Source: Opitutaceae bacterium
GTDB taxonomy: Bacteria > Verrucomicrobiota > Verrucomicrobiia > Opitutales > Opitutaceae
Assembly: GCA_016794785.1 (NCBI GenBank)
Contig: JAEUHC010000015.1
Location: 310,001-374,000 of the forward strand
DNA length: 64,000 nt
Direction of reading: 5' to 3'
Positions within the stretch are counted from its first letter, which is position 1. Each line of letters starts with the position of its first letter. Shown here one piece after another: positions 27,540 through 36,255 of the stretch. Both the position numbers and the translations under genes were made by a program. The notes beneath the pieces are model-generated. The model did not search any database, was not told where the DNA came from, and saw only the letters and a program-made list of their open reading frames with translations.

Positions 27540-28520
27540 ATGGCTAAAATCTACAACGACATCACCGAGACCATCGGCAACACCCCCCTCGTCCGCCTCA
27601 ATCGCACGGCTGCCGCCCATGAGGCGCAGGCCGAGGTGCTTCTGAAGCTAGAATTCTTCAACCCGCTTTCGAGCGTCAAGGACCGCATCGGCTTTTCGAT
27701 GATCGATGACGCGCTGCGGACTGGAAAGATCAACGCCAAGACCGTCCTCATCGAGCCCACCTCCGGCAACACGGGCATCGCGCTCGCCTTTGTCGCCGCC
27801 GCCAAGGGCCTGAAGCTCATCCTCACGATGCCCGAGACGATGACGATGGAGCGCCGCAAGCTCCTCAAGGTGCTCGGCGCCCGCCTCGTGCTCACCGAAG
27901 GGCCGAAGGGCATGAAGGGCGCCATCGCCAAGGCCGAGGAACTCGCCGCGAAGATCCCGAACAGTGTCATTCTCCAGCAATTCGCCAATCCCGCCAACCC
28001 CGCGATCCACCGCAAGACGACCGCCGAGGAAATCTGGCGTGATACCGACGGCAAAGTGGACATCGTCGTCGCCGGCATCGGCACCGGCGGCACCATCACC
28101 GGCGTCGGCGAAGTGCTCAAGACCCGCAAGCCCAGCGTGAAGATCATCGCGGTCGAGCCCGATGCGTCGCCGGTCCTTTCCGGTGGCCAGCCCGGCCCGC
28201 ACAAGCTCCAGGGCATCGGCGCCGGCTTCGTGCCCCAGGTGCTCAACACGAAGATCTACGACGAGGTCATCCGCGTGAAGGAGGCCGACTCGGGCCCGGT
28301 CTCGAAGCAGGTCAACACCCTCGATGGCATCCCGGTCGGCATTTCCTCCGGCGCGATGATCTGGGCGGGCCTCCAGCTCGCGAAGCGCCCCGAGAACAAG
28401 GGCAAGCAGATCGTCGTGATCGTGCCCTCGAGCAGCGAGCGCTATCTGTCCTCGTGGTTGTTCGCCGACATCGGCGTCGAGAGCGACTCGGTCGAGGACC
28501 TCATGACTCCGGCGAGCTGA
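27540..28520 (+). CDS. cysK: Cysteine synthase A (O-acetylserine sulfhydrylase)
   Basis: The start at 27540 (326 residues) gives the standard N-terminus MAKIYNDITETIGNTPLVRLN; an upstream ATG at 27471 would add 23 atypical residues. The PLP lysine is in SSVKDRIG (near residue 44). TSGNTG binds the substrate carboxylate, GTGGTITGVG holds the PLP phosphate, and SSGA lies near the C-terminus. The enzyme joins sulfide to O-acetylserine in the cytoplasm. The SLC13 permeases on both sides suggest a sulfur-uptake context. A rho-independent terminator follows the gene. Confidence 0.95.
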   Translation: MAKIYNDITETIGNTPLVRLNRTAAAHEAQAEVLLKLEFFNPLSSVKDRIGFSMIDDALRTGKINAKTVLIEPTSGNTGIALAFVAAAKGLKLILTMPETMTMERRKLLKVLGARLVLTEGPKGMKGAIAKAEELAAKIPNSVILQQFANPANPAIHRKTTAEEIWRDTDGKVDIVVAGIGTGGTITGVGEVLKTRKPSVKIIAVEPDASPVLSGGQPGPHKLQGIGAGFVPQVLNTKIYDEVIRVKEADSGPVSKQVNTLDGIPVGISSGAMIWAGLQLAKRPENKGKQIVVIVPSSSERYLSSWLFADIGVESDSVEDLMTPAS

Positions 28521-28563
28521 TCGCAAGGAACGGGGCGGCGGATAAGCCGCCCCGCGCGTCAAG

Positions 28564-28592
28564 CGGCGGCAATCCTTGCCGCCGTTTTTTTT
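28564..28592 (+). terminator. Rho-independent terminator after cysK
   Basis: A 9-bp stem (28564-28572 with 28576-28584) with a TCC loop is followed by eight T residues. A second GC hairpin without a T tract (28532-28553) precedes it, immediately after the cysK stop. Confidence 0.9.
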
Positions 28593-28614
28593 GCGTCACC
28601 CGCCTGGCTGCCAG

Positions 28615-28971
28615 CTAGGACGGATAGCCCAAGGCCTGAAGTTGCAGGCGCACGTCGCTGGTCTTGGCTCCAAGCGGCTTGAATTGCAGCGCACGAGGAT
28701 AGCCGGAAATCGAGTGATGAATGCGCACGGCGGAGAAGAGCCAAGGATAGAGGTTGCCGCGCCCGATTCGGGTGACAGCCGTGCGGGGCAGGCGAAAATT
28801 TCCGCGGGTGCTGGTGAGGATCAGCTCATCCGGCGTGGCTGTGAGGGTGGCGAGAGGTTCCGGGCCGTAGGTGGAGGCGACGTCGTCCGCGGCATGGCCG
28901 GACCATTGGTGGCGCGGTGTGGCGTGGGATAGGGGGGCGGATGAGGCAATAGTGTCAGTAGACAGGTTCAT
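28615..28971 (-). CDS. Small hypothetical protein, PH-like fold possible
   Basis: The ATG at 28971 gives 118 residues; a longer frame starting at 29175 reads through what looks like non-coding leader. The C-terminal two thirds (LATLTATPDELILTSTRGNF, then RTAVTRIGRGNLYPW and ALQFKPLGAK) alternate short beta strands as in bacterial PH-like domains, where small membrane-associated proteins are common. I do not recognise a named family and no signal peptide or membrane span is clear. It is downstream of the second SLC13 permease on the same strand with a gap of about 210 bases. It could also be an over-called frame. Confidence 0.5.
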   Translation of the reverse strand: MNLSTDTIASSAPLSHATPRHQWSGHAADDVASTYGPEPLATLTATPDELILTSTRGNFRLPRTAVTRIGRGNLYPWLFSAVRIHHSISGYPRALQFKPLGAKTSDVRLQLQALGYPS

Positions 28972-29181
28972 TGGGCGAGCGGACTGGCCCGCCGAGATAG
29001 CCAGCGCCCACGGCCCGGTTGTGATCCGCAGGGGATCGCAATCAGGCGGCAGATGCACGCGTTCTCGCCGGGAGATGAGCGAGACAGTGGCCCGACTGTC
29101 CCAATTGCCTTCGGGAAACTCTTCTCCCGAACCCACGACATTGACGCACGGCTTTGAGCGCGGTGCAACCACCAACGAGGT

Positions 29182-30984
29182 TCAAAACGGCCAGAAGCGC
29201 GGGATCAGCCAGACGCAGATTCCCCAGAAGAGAAGATTCAGGGGGAGCCCGATGCGCACATAGTCCGCGAAGCGGTAGCCGCCGGCGTGCTGGACCATGG
29301 CGTTGGTCTGATACCCGACTGGAGTGCAGAAACTGGTCGAAGCGGCGAAACAAACAGCCATGAGCAGCGGCCGGGCATCGACATTCAGCGAGGCGGCGAC
29401 CGCCATGGCAATCGGCGCAAGCAGCACGGCCGTGGCGCCGTTGCTCATGAACTCGGTGAGGACTGCGGTGATCAGGTAAAGCACCGCCAGCGCCGCCACT
29501 GGTCCCCAAGGTCGGGCGATGCCGACGGCGCCCTCCGCCAGCAGCGCCGCCGCGCCCGATTTTTCCATGACGAGCCCGAGCGGCAAAGCCCCGGCCAGGA
29601 GAAAAATGACCTTCCAGTTGATGGCTTCGCACGCCTCCTCGATCGAGAGACAGCGCGTGGCCACCAAGGCCACGCAGCCGCAGAGGGCCGCGGGCAGAAT
29701 GGGCACCATGCCGGAGGCCGCCATCAGCACGACAGCGACGAAGATGCCCAACGCGAGCGGCACCTTGGCGCGACGCAGCGCGGGTTCCTCGATGCGATCC
29801 AGCATGAGAAATTCCTCATCGTCACGCAGCCGCGCCAGTTCCTCCTTCGGCCCCAGCACCAGGAGAGCATCACCGGCGCCGAGTCGGGTCACCGCCAGCC
29901 GAACAAAGGGGAGTTTCTCCCGGGTGCGCAGGCCGAGGACCAGGCAGCGATGATGCCGGCGGAAATCCACTTGCTCCAGTGTCCGGCCCACGAGCCGGGA
30001 ACCCGGAGCCAGCACAACCTCCGCCAGGTGCACCGGATGATTGCCCATCATCTCCGCGCCAAAGCGGAACTCGGGCTCGCTCTTTAACCGCCACTTCGTC
30101 CGCAAGGGCATGAGCTCGGCCGCGGGCGCCTCCAGCAGCAGCACATCGTCCGCGGCAAAGACCAGCCCGGGCTCCGGCCAGATCGAGGTGCCGGCGCGCA
30201 GCACGGTCAGGAGCTGGATCTTTTGATCCCGGCCGAAGCCGCTCTCCGCGAGCGTCCGTCCCACGAGGGGGGAGCCATTCAATATCCGCAGTTCCGTGAC
30301 ATACTCAGACACCTGGTAGCTCGGCGCCCCGCTGCGGCCGGTCCGATCGGGCAACAGCCAGCGTCCCATGATCGCGACGTAGAGGATGCCAGTCCCGCAC
30401 AAGACCGCCCCCAAGGGCAGGAACTCAAACAGGCTGAACGCCCCATGCCCGGCCCGTTCGGAAATGGAGCTGACCAGCAGATTGGTTGACGTGCCGATCA
30501 GCGTGCAGACTCCGCCGAATTGCGAAGCGTAGGAGAGCGGGATCAAATAGCGCGACGCGGGCGAGCTGCTGCGCGCACTCGCCGTCAGGACGATGGGCAA
30601 AAAGATCGCCACCGCAGCGGTATTGTTGACGAACGCGGAGAGCAGGCACGCCACCGCCATCAGCATGACCACGAAAATCAAGCGATGCCCGGCGAGGCGG
30701 GAGAGGATCGGGCCAAACCAACCGATCACCCCGGTGTGCTGCAGGCCTGCGCTCAGGACGAACATCGCGGCCACCGTAAGCGTCGCCGGATTGCTGAACC
30801 CCGCCACCCCTTCGTCGAGGGTGATCCAGTGCGAGGCGCGCAGGCCCGGAATCCACGGAATCACCAGCGCTATGAGCAGGCACGTGGTCAGCGCCATCAT
30901 CGCCACGAGCGCCGCCGGATACCTCTCGGTGACGAAGAGGTATCCCGTGGCGAGGACAACGAGGAGGGCGAGGGCGATTTCCAT
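29182..30984 (-). CDS. SLC13/DASS-family anion permease with RCK-C domains (second copy)
   Basis: 600 residues with the same build as the permease at 25600. An N-terminal membrane half is followed by two RCK-C domains (about residues 205-370, with GSPLVGRTL and GSRLVGRTL) and a C-terminal half with FMSNGATAVLLAPIAMAVA and TPVGYQTNAMVQHAGGY. The two proteins are clearly paralogous but far from identical, so the duplication is old. The family imports sulfate or dicarboxylates. Its position next to cysK (one small gene between) supports a sulfur-compound substrate, but this is inferred. Confidence 0.85.
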   Translation of the reverse strand: MEIALALLVVLATGYLFVTERYPAALVAMMALTTCLLIALVIPWIPGLRASHWITLDEGVAGFSNPATLTVAAMFVLSAGLQHTGVIGWFGPILSRLAGHRLIFVVMLMAVACLLSAFVNNTAAVAIFLPIVLTASARSSSPASRYLIPLSYASQFGGVCTLIGTSTNLLVSSISERAGHGAFSLFEFLPLGAVLCGTGILYVAIMGRWLLPDRTGRSGAPSYQVSEYVTELRILNGSPLVGRTLAESGFGRDQKIQLLTVLRAGTSIWPEPGLVFAADDVLLLEAPAAELMPLRTKWRLKSEPEFRFGAEMMGNHPVHLAEVVLAPGSRLVGRTLEQVDFRRHHRCLVLGLRTREKLPFVRLAVTRLGAGDALLVLGPKEELARLRDDEEFLMLDRIEEPALRRAKVPLALGIFVAVVLMAASGMVPILPAALCGCVALVATRCLSIEEACEAINWKVIFLLAGALPLGLVMEKSGAAALLAEGAVGIARPWGPVAALAVLYLITAVLTEFMSNGATAVLLAPIAMAVAASLNVDARPLLMAVCFAASTSFCTPVGYQTNAMVQHAGGYRFADYVRIGLPLNLLFWGICVWLIPRFWPF

Positions 30985-31075
30985 TGAAGAAAACGGATGA
31001 GGCCGGGGGATACTGCGGAATGCCTTAATCAGCGCGTGCTCGAAATCTGACCCAAGCGGGCTGACAAGGTGCGTC

Positions 31076-32167
31076 TCATCCTTCGGGGAAGAGTTTTCTC
31101 AACTCGGCGGCGCTCGCGGCGCACACGCCACGCTCGGTGATCAGGCCGGTCACGAGGCGCGCAGGCGTGACATCGAAGGCGGGATTGGCGGCGGCACTGC
31201 CGGCCGGCAGAATGTCCACGGTGGCGACCGTGCCGTCGGGCAGGCGACCCTGGATGTGTGAGACCTCGCGGGCCGAGCGCTCCTCGATGGGGATTTCGCG
31301 GAGCCCGTCGCGCAGTGTCCAGTCGATGCTCGGCGAGGGTGCAGCGACATAGAAAGGCACCCCGTTGTCGTGGGCGGCGAGCGCCTTGAGATAGGTGCCG
31401 ATCTTGTTGCAGACATCGCCGTGGGCTGTCGTGCGATCGGTGCCGACGATCACCAGATCGACGTGTCCGTGCTGCATCAGGTGGCCGCCCGCGTTGTCCG
31501 TGATCACGGTGTGCGGCACGCCGTGATTGAGCAGTTCCCACGCGGTGAGACTGGCGCCCTGGTTTCGCGGGCGCGTCTCATCGACCCACACGTGGATCGC
31601 GAGGCCCGCGTCGTGCGCCGCGTAGATCGGCGAGGTCGCGGTGCCGATGTCCACGCTGCAGAGCCAGCCGGCGTTGCAGTGGGTGAGGACATTGACGGGC
31701 TGGCCCGCCGGCTTGCGCGTCGCGATCGCCTGGAGGATGGGCAGGCCGGCGGCCCCGAGCGCGCGGTTGATCGCGACATCTTCATCACACATCTCCGTGG
31801 CGAGTTCTCGGGCGGCGTCCGCGCGCCGCGCGGGCGGCAGCGGCGTGAGGCGCGCCCGCCCGCGGTCGAGGGCCCAGCGGAGATTAACCGCGGTCGGCCG
31901 GGTCGCGAGCAGGGTGGCGTGGGCGTGAGCGAGGGCGGAGTCGGAAGCATCGGTGCGCAAGGCGAGCCAGAGGCCCCAGGCGGCGGTGGCGCCAATCAGC
32001 GGCGCGCCACGCACGAGCATCGCGCGGATGGCGTGGGCGGCCTCGTCGAGCGTGGCGAGCCGCACGGTGACAAATTCATGCGGCAGTCGCGTCTGGTCGA
32101 TGATTTCAACGGCGTCGTCGTCTGACGCCGGCCAGATGGTGCGGGTGGGGCGGCCGTGGACATTCAT
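31076..32167 (-). CDS. mtnA: S-methyl-5-thioribose-1-phosphate isomerase
   Basis: 363 residues, close to the family norm. LVRGAPLIGATAAWGL, VLTHCNAGWLCSVDIGTA with the catalytic Cys, NQGASLTAWEL, TDNAGGHLM and VGTDRTTAHGDVCNKIGTY with the catalytic Asp are MtnA landmarks and separate it from eIF2B-type relatives. It converts methylthioribose-1-phosphate to the ribulose form in methionine salvage. It begins 11 bases after the ctaG stop codon, so it is probably read with the oxidase assembly gene although the two pathways are unrelated. Other mtn genes are not in the window. Confidence 0.88.
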   Translation of the reverse strand: MNVHGRPTRTIWPASDDDAVEIIDQTRLPHEFVTVRLATLDEAAHAIRAMLVRGAPLIGATAAWGLWLALRTDASDSALAHAHATLLATRPTAVNLRWALDRGRARLTPLPPARRADAARELATEMCDEDVAINRALGAAGLPILQAIATRKPAGQPVNVLTHCNAGWLCSVDIGTATSPIYAAHDAGLAIHVWVDETRPRNQGASLTAWELLNHGVPHTVITDNAGGHLMQHGHVDLVIVGTDRTTAHGDVCNKIGTYLKALAAHDNGVPFYVAAPSPSIDWTLRDGLREIPIEERSAREVSHIQGRLPDGTVATVDILPAGSAAANPAFDVTPARLVTGLITERGVCAASAAELRKLFPEG

Positions 32168-32178
32168 GGCGGGAGCGG

Positions 32179-32955
32179 CTATTTGTTTTCCCCATACCAG
32201 CGGTAGAACGCCACTCCAAAGGCCGCGAGCGACACAAACACGCCGGCCAACTTCATCATGACGCCGGCGAGCAGCTGATCCTGCGCCGCGGTGAAATCGG
32301 CGATGAGGCGGGGCGCAAACTCATAGGTCGGATACAGGACATCCTGGGAAAATGTGATGTAGGCGAACACCGGTGTCATCGCGATCAGCACGCCGAGCAG
32401 GTAGATCATCTGGACGCCGTAGCCCCGGCGGGGGAGCAGGCGCGACGGGCTGAGGAGCGGCCACCAGTAGAGCAGCCCGACGGCAAAAAACATCACGTGT
32501 TCGAGCACGTGAACCAGCTTGTCGCGCAGCGCGAGGTCATAGAGCGAGGGCATGTGCCAGACGCCGATCACCAGCGAATAGACAAGTCCGGCGATGAGCG
32601 GATTTGTGAGCAGGCGGAGGGGCGCACGGACCCACGCTGGTGACAGCGCCGCATCGACCATCCATCCGGGCAAACCGAGCAGAAAGAGGATGGCCGCGGG
32701 ATAGACCAGCAATTGGTGCTGGAACATATGCGCCGCGAAAAGAAACCGCTCACCGATCTGGTCCAGCGGTGATCCGACCGCGAGGTAGAAGGTGAGCAGC
32801 GCCGCGCCGAACAGCCAGGCTTCGCGTCGCGGAAACGGCGCCCCCGGGGCGAGCCGTGCGCGCAGCGGACCGGCGAGCGCGGCCCACAGCCACCCGAGCA
32901 GCACGAGGCCGCCCACAAGCCAGGGTTCGTTATGCCAGTGTCGCCAGTCGATCAT
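32179..32955 (-). CDS. ctaG: Cytochrome c oxidase assembly protein CtaG (caa3 type)
   Basis: 258 residues with about seven membrane spans. The AAHMFQHQLLVYPAAILFLLGLPGWM segment and the histidine-bearing VLEHVMFFAVGLLYWWPLL region identify the caa3_CtaG family (Bacillus CtaG type), which is needed to assemble active caa3 oxidase. This agrees with the cytochrome oxidase operon directly upstream. The start codon lies only two bases beyond the T tract of a rho-independent terminator and no Shine-Dalgarno sequence is visible. Expression may therefore depend on terminator read-through or on a leaderless or alternative start. Confidence 0.88.
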   Translation of the reverse strand: MIDWRHWHNEPWLVGGLVLLGWLWAALAGPLRARLAPGAPFPRREAWLFGAALLTFYLAVGSPLDQIGERFLFAAHMFQHQLLVYPAAILFLLGLPGWMVDAALSPAWVRAPLRLLTNPLIAGLVYSLVIGVWHMPSLYDLALRDKLVHVLEHVMFFAVGLLYWWPLLSPSRLLPRRGYGVQMIYLLGVLIAMTPVFAYITFSQDVLYPTYEFAPRLIADFTAAQDQLLAGVMMKLAGVFVSLAAFGVAFYRWYGENK

Positions 32956-32957
32956 CC

Positions 32958-32987
32958 GAAAAAATAAAGGCGGCCCGGAGGCCGCCT
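32958..32987 (-). terminator. Rho-independent terminator between the oxidase operon and ctaG
   Basis: On the minus strand an 8-bp perfect GC stem (32987-32980 with 32975-32968) and a 4-base loop are followed by TTATTTTTT. It follows the subunit IV stop by about 35 bases and ends two bases before the ctaG start codon. Confidence 0.85.
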
Positions 32988-33021
32988 CGTGACTATTTTG
33001 GGTGGATGAGCGGCGGGCGGC

Positions 33022-33363
33022 TCAGGTTGGCAGCGGCAGGCTGGCCTCGGCGCCGAAGAGCGCGAGCAGGCCCCACATCGTGCCGGCGGCGAGCACGAGC
33101 CCGATGAAAAACATGATCGTGCAGAAGGGTTTGTCCCAGCGCAGGTGCATGAAATAAAAGATTACGAACATGAACTTCACCGTCGAGAGCACGACGAGGC
33201 TCGTCACGAGGATCCACTTCGCGAAGGGCAGGTAGACCGCGATGATCTCGACGCCGGTGATGACGGCGAGCAGCAGGGCGATCTGGACGTAGATCTGGAA
33301 TTTGCTGACGTCGTGGTCGTCGTGACCGTGACCGTGGGCGTGGGCGTGGGCGGGGGCGCTCAT
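33022..33363 (-). CDS. Cytochrome c oxidase subunit IV (caa3/COX4-like)
   Basis: The 113-residue protein begins with a His-rich tail (SAPAHAHAHGHGHDDHDVS) and has three membrane spans, including KFMFVIFYFMHLRWDK, the signature of prokaryotic COX4/caa3 subunit IV. It stabilises the oxidase at the cytoplasmic membrane. Its start overlaps the subunit III stop as ATGA. The His-rich N-terminus could bind metal, but this is speculative. Confidence 0.88.
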   Translation of the reverse strand: MSAPAHAHAHGHGHDDHDVSKFQIYVQIALLLAVITGVEIIAVYLPFAKWILVTSLVVLSTVKFMFVIFYFMHLRWDKPFCTIMFFIGLVLAAGTMWGLLALFGAEASLPLPT

Positions 33364-34208
33364 GGGAGGTATTCGAGGAGATAGACCGCGGTGAAGATGA
33401 TGATCCAGACGATGTCGACGAAGTGCCAGTAGAGGCCCATCGACTCGACGTCGATCGCGTTGGCCTCGTTGAACTGCACCGTGCCGCGGGGCCGGGCGAA
33501 GTAGAAAGCCAGCAGGCCGTAGGCAACGAGCGTGATCGCGATGTAGATAAACTCGTGGGTGAAGAAGGCGCCGACGGCCGCGCCGAAGGTGGGCTCGACC
33601 TGCAGCGCATGCACAAGGCCGAGTGTGACCTTGAGCGAGCCGAGCAGCGCGATGAGCAAAGCGACCACATGAAGGAGCTGCTGGCCGAACCAGCTCTTGT
33701 CGCTCGCGACCTTGAAGGAGCGGACATACATGAGGCCGAGCCAGAGGACGCCGATGGCAACGTGACAGCCGTGCGTGCCGGTGAGGGTGTAGAACGTCGT
33801 GCCGAGGAGGCTGTTCGACAGCGTCATGTTCTTGTCCTTCACGAAGTGGTCGAACTCGTAAACTTGGCAGCCCAGGAAGATCATGCCGAAGAAGATCGTG
33901 GTGAGCAGCGACCAGCGGCAGCTCTTCACGTTGCCCTTCTGGATCGCGGTGACGGCGAGTGCCATCATCAGCGACGACATCAGGAGGATGAACGTGGAGA
34001 ACGACGTGAGCTCGGGGCTGAAGACGACCTTGGGATCGAGACCGCCCGCCGGCGGATGGAGCCGGTAGATGAGGTGCGTCGAGATGAGCGCGCCGAAGAA
34101 CATGCAGTCCGAGGCCAGGAAGGTCCACATGAGGAGCTTCTTGTTCGGGATGCCCGTGGACGTGCTCGGGTCGTGGTGGTGATCGATTGTGGCCGCGTGG
34201 CTGCTCAT
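33360..34208 (-). CDS. ctaE: Cytochrome c oxidase subunit III
   Basis: 282 residues and about seven membrane spans. KKLLMWTFLASDCMFFGALISTHL, then FYTLTGTHGCHVAIGVLWLG and the C-terminal FVDIVWIIIFTAVYLLEYL match COX3. Subunit III is part of the membrane core and supports proton pumping and stability. It lies between subunit I (45-base gap) and subunit IV (ATGA overlap) in the oxidase operon, in the order II-I-III-IV. Confidence 0.93.
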   Translation of the reverse strand: MSSHAATIDHHHDPSTSTGIPNKKLLMWTFLASDCMFFGALISTHLIYRLHPPAGGLDPKVVFSPELTSFSTFILLMSSLMMALAVTAIQKGNVKSCRWSLLTTIFFGMIFLGCQVYEFDHFVKDKNMTLSNSLLGTTFYTLTGTHGCHVAIGVLWLGLMYVRSFKVASDKSWFGQQLLHVVALLIALLGSLKVTLGLVHALQVEPTFGAAVGAFFTHEFIYIAITLVAYGLLAFYFARPRGTVQFNEANAIDVESMGLYWHFVDIVWIIIFTAVYLLEYLP

Positions 34209-34253
34209 TTTCGGAGTTCGGAAGTCGAAGTTCGGGTTCGGGAGGGGCAGGGC

Positions 34254-36242
34254 TTAGTGCTTCGCGTGCTTTTCGTCCTCGATGATTTTGCCGTCCTTAT
34301 CGAGGTGGATGTGGTAGCCTTCATTGCCCTCGAGGGACCAGAAGTAGATGCCGATGAAGGTGACGAGGCCGCCGAAGAGGGTGAGACCGAGCTTGGGGCC
34401 GATCCCCGGGGTGGTCTTGGCCGTGAACACGGTCGCCCCGATGGCGAGAATCAGCAGGCCGAGGCTGGCGACAAAGGGCCAGATGGAGCCAAAGGGCATG
34501 TGGATGCCGCCGTGCGCCTCCTCGGCCTTGGCGTGGGCGGCCTGCTCCTTGGCGATCTCTTCCTTGTGGTTCTTTTCATACCACCAGGCATCGCGGTCGT
34601 GCACGTTGGGGATGACGCGGAAATTGTATTCGGGCGGCGGGTTGTCGATCGACCATTCGAGGGTGCGGCCGTCCCAATAGTCTTTCTTCACTTTCTCGCC
34701 CTTGAAGTAGGTGTAGGCGAGGACGACGAAGTAGATCGTCATGCCGACGCCGAGGACGTAGGAGCCGATCGTGGCGATGAAGTTGGCGGTGTCCCAGCCG
34801 AGGTTGGGATCGTAGGTGAACGTGCGGCGGGGCATGCCGTTCAAGCCCAGGAAGTGCATCGGGAAGAACGTGACGTTGAAGCCGACGAAGATGACCCAGA
34901 AGGAGAGCTTGCCCCAGAACTCGGAGACCTTGCGGCCAAACATCAGCGGGAACCAGTAGTGCAGGCCGGCCAGCAGCGCGAAGATCGAGCCGCCGATGAG
35001 CACGTAGTGGAAGTGCGCAATGACGAAGTAGGAATCGTTCTGCTGCGCGTCGGCGGGCGCGGCGGAGTGCATGACACCGGAGAAACCGCCGATCATGAAC
35101 ATCCAAACGAAGCCCAGGGCGAACATCATGGGCGTGCGCATCATCAGGTGGCCGCCCCAGAGCGTGCCGATCCAGTTGAAGATTTTGACGCCCGTCGGGA
35201 CCGCGATCGCCATCGTCGCGAGCGCGAAGGCCGCGGTGGCCACGGTGCCCATGCCGGTCGTGAACATATGGTGGCTCCACACGGCGAAGCCGAGGAAGCC
35301 GATGGACGCGCCGGAGAAGACGACGATCGGGTAGCCGAAGAGCGGCTTGCGCGAGAAGGTCGGCAGAATTTCCGAGATGATGCCCATCGCGGGCAGAATC
35401 AGGATGTAAACCTCCGGGTGGCCGAAGACCCAGAAAAGGTGCTGCCAGAGAATCGGCATGCCGCCGCCTGAGACCTCGAAGAAGCTCGTGCCAAAGTTGC
35501 GGTCCATCATGACCTCGACCAGCGCGATGGTGATGAAGGGGAAGGAGAGCACGATCAGGAAGGCCGTGAAGAGCGTCATCCATGTGAACACCGGGAGGCG
35601 CATCATGGTCATGCCCGGCGCCCGCATGTTGATGATGGTGACGATGAAGTTGAGCGATGCGGCGATGGAGGCGACGCCGAGGAGCTGCAGGCCCATGATC
35701 CAGTAGTCGACGGAGTGGCCGGGGCTGAAGGCCTTGGAGGTGAGCGGCGAGTAGCCATACCAGCCGGCGTCAGGAGCATTGTGGCCTTCGATGCCGAAGA
35801 TGGGCCCGACCCAGCCGATGTTGAGGATGATGGCGCCGGCCACGAAGGTCCACAGCGAGAACGCGTTCAGGCGGGGGAACGCCACGTCGCGCGCGCCGAT
35901 TTGCAGCGGCATGATGAAGTTGAAGAACGCGGCCGACAGCGGCATCACGGCGAGGAAGATCATCGTCGTGCCATGCATCGTGAACATGGTGTTATACATC
36001 TGCGCCGAGAGAAAGTCGTTGTTCGGCACCATCAGTTGGGTGCGGATGAGCAGCGCCTCGAAGCCGCCCACGAGGAAGAAGATGAGCGCGAAGAATCCGT
36101 AGAGGAACCCGATCTTCTTGTGGTCGACCGTGGTGAGCCAGCCCATGAGGCCGGTCTTGGCCGAGGGGTGGGTGAGGAGGGCGGGCTGCGCCGGGGCGTG
36201 CTCCTCGTGGGTGAGATGGGCGGGTTTGGCCGTTGCGTCCAT
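34254..36242 (-). CDS. ctaD: Cytochrome c oxidase subunit I (haem-copper oxidase, A type)
   Basis: 662 residues with twelve or more membrane spans. FTMHGTTMIFLAVMPL holds a haem-ligand histidine. FGHPEVYILILPA (about residues 270-282) holds the CuB histidine, the cross-linked tyrosine and the Glu that marks A1-type proton pumping. WSHHMFTTGM supplies the two other CuB histidines, and the IAHFHYVLIGG region completes the haem ligands. It reduces O2 to water in the cytoplasmic membrane. The long charged C-terminus (after about residue 560) is an extension with two added membrane spans. It begins 13 bases after subunit II. Confidence 0.95.
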   Translation of the reverse strand: MDATAKPAHLTHEEHAPAQPALLTHPSAKTGLMGWLTTVDHKKIGFLYGFFALIFFLVGGFEALLIRTQLMVPNNDFLSAQMYNTMFTMHGTTMIFLAVMPLSAAFFNFIMPLQIGARDVAFPRLNAFSLWTFVAGAIILNIGWVGPIFGIEGHNAPDAGWYGYSPLTSKAFSPGHSVDYWIMGLQLLGVASIAASLNFIVTIINMRAPGMTMMRLPVFTWMTLFTAFLIVLSFPFITIALVEVMMDRNFGTSFFEVSGGGMPILWQHLFWVFGHPEVYILILPAMGIISEILPTFSRKPLFGYPIVVFSGASIGFLGFAVWSHHMFTTGMGTVATAAFALATMAIAVPTGVKIFNWIGTLWGGHLMMRTPMMFALGFVWMFMIGGFSGVMHSAAPADAQQNDSYFVIAHFHYVLIGGSIFALLAGLHYWFPLMFGRKVSEFWGKLSFWVIFVGFNVTFFPMHFLGLNGMPRRTFTYDPNLGWDTANFIATIGSYVLGVGMTIYFVVLAYTYFKGEKVKKDYWDGRTLEWSIDNPPPEYNFRVIPNVHDRDAWWYEKNHKEEIAKEQAAHAKAEEAHGGIHMPFGSIWPFVASLGLLILAIGATVFTAKTTPGIGPKLGLTLFGGLVTFIGIYFWSLEGNEGYHIHLDKDGKIIEDEKHAKH

Positions 36243-36255
36243 GTGGTGCGGGAAG

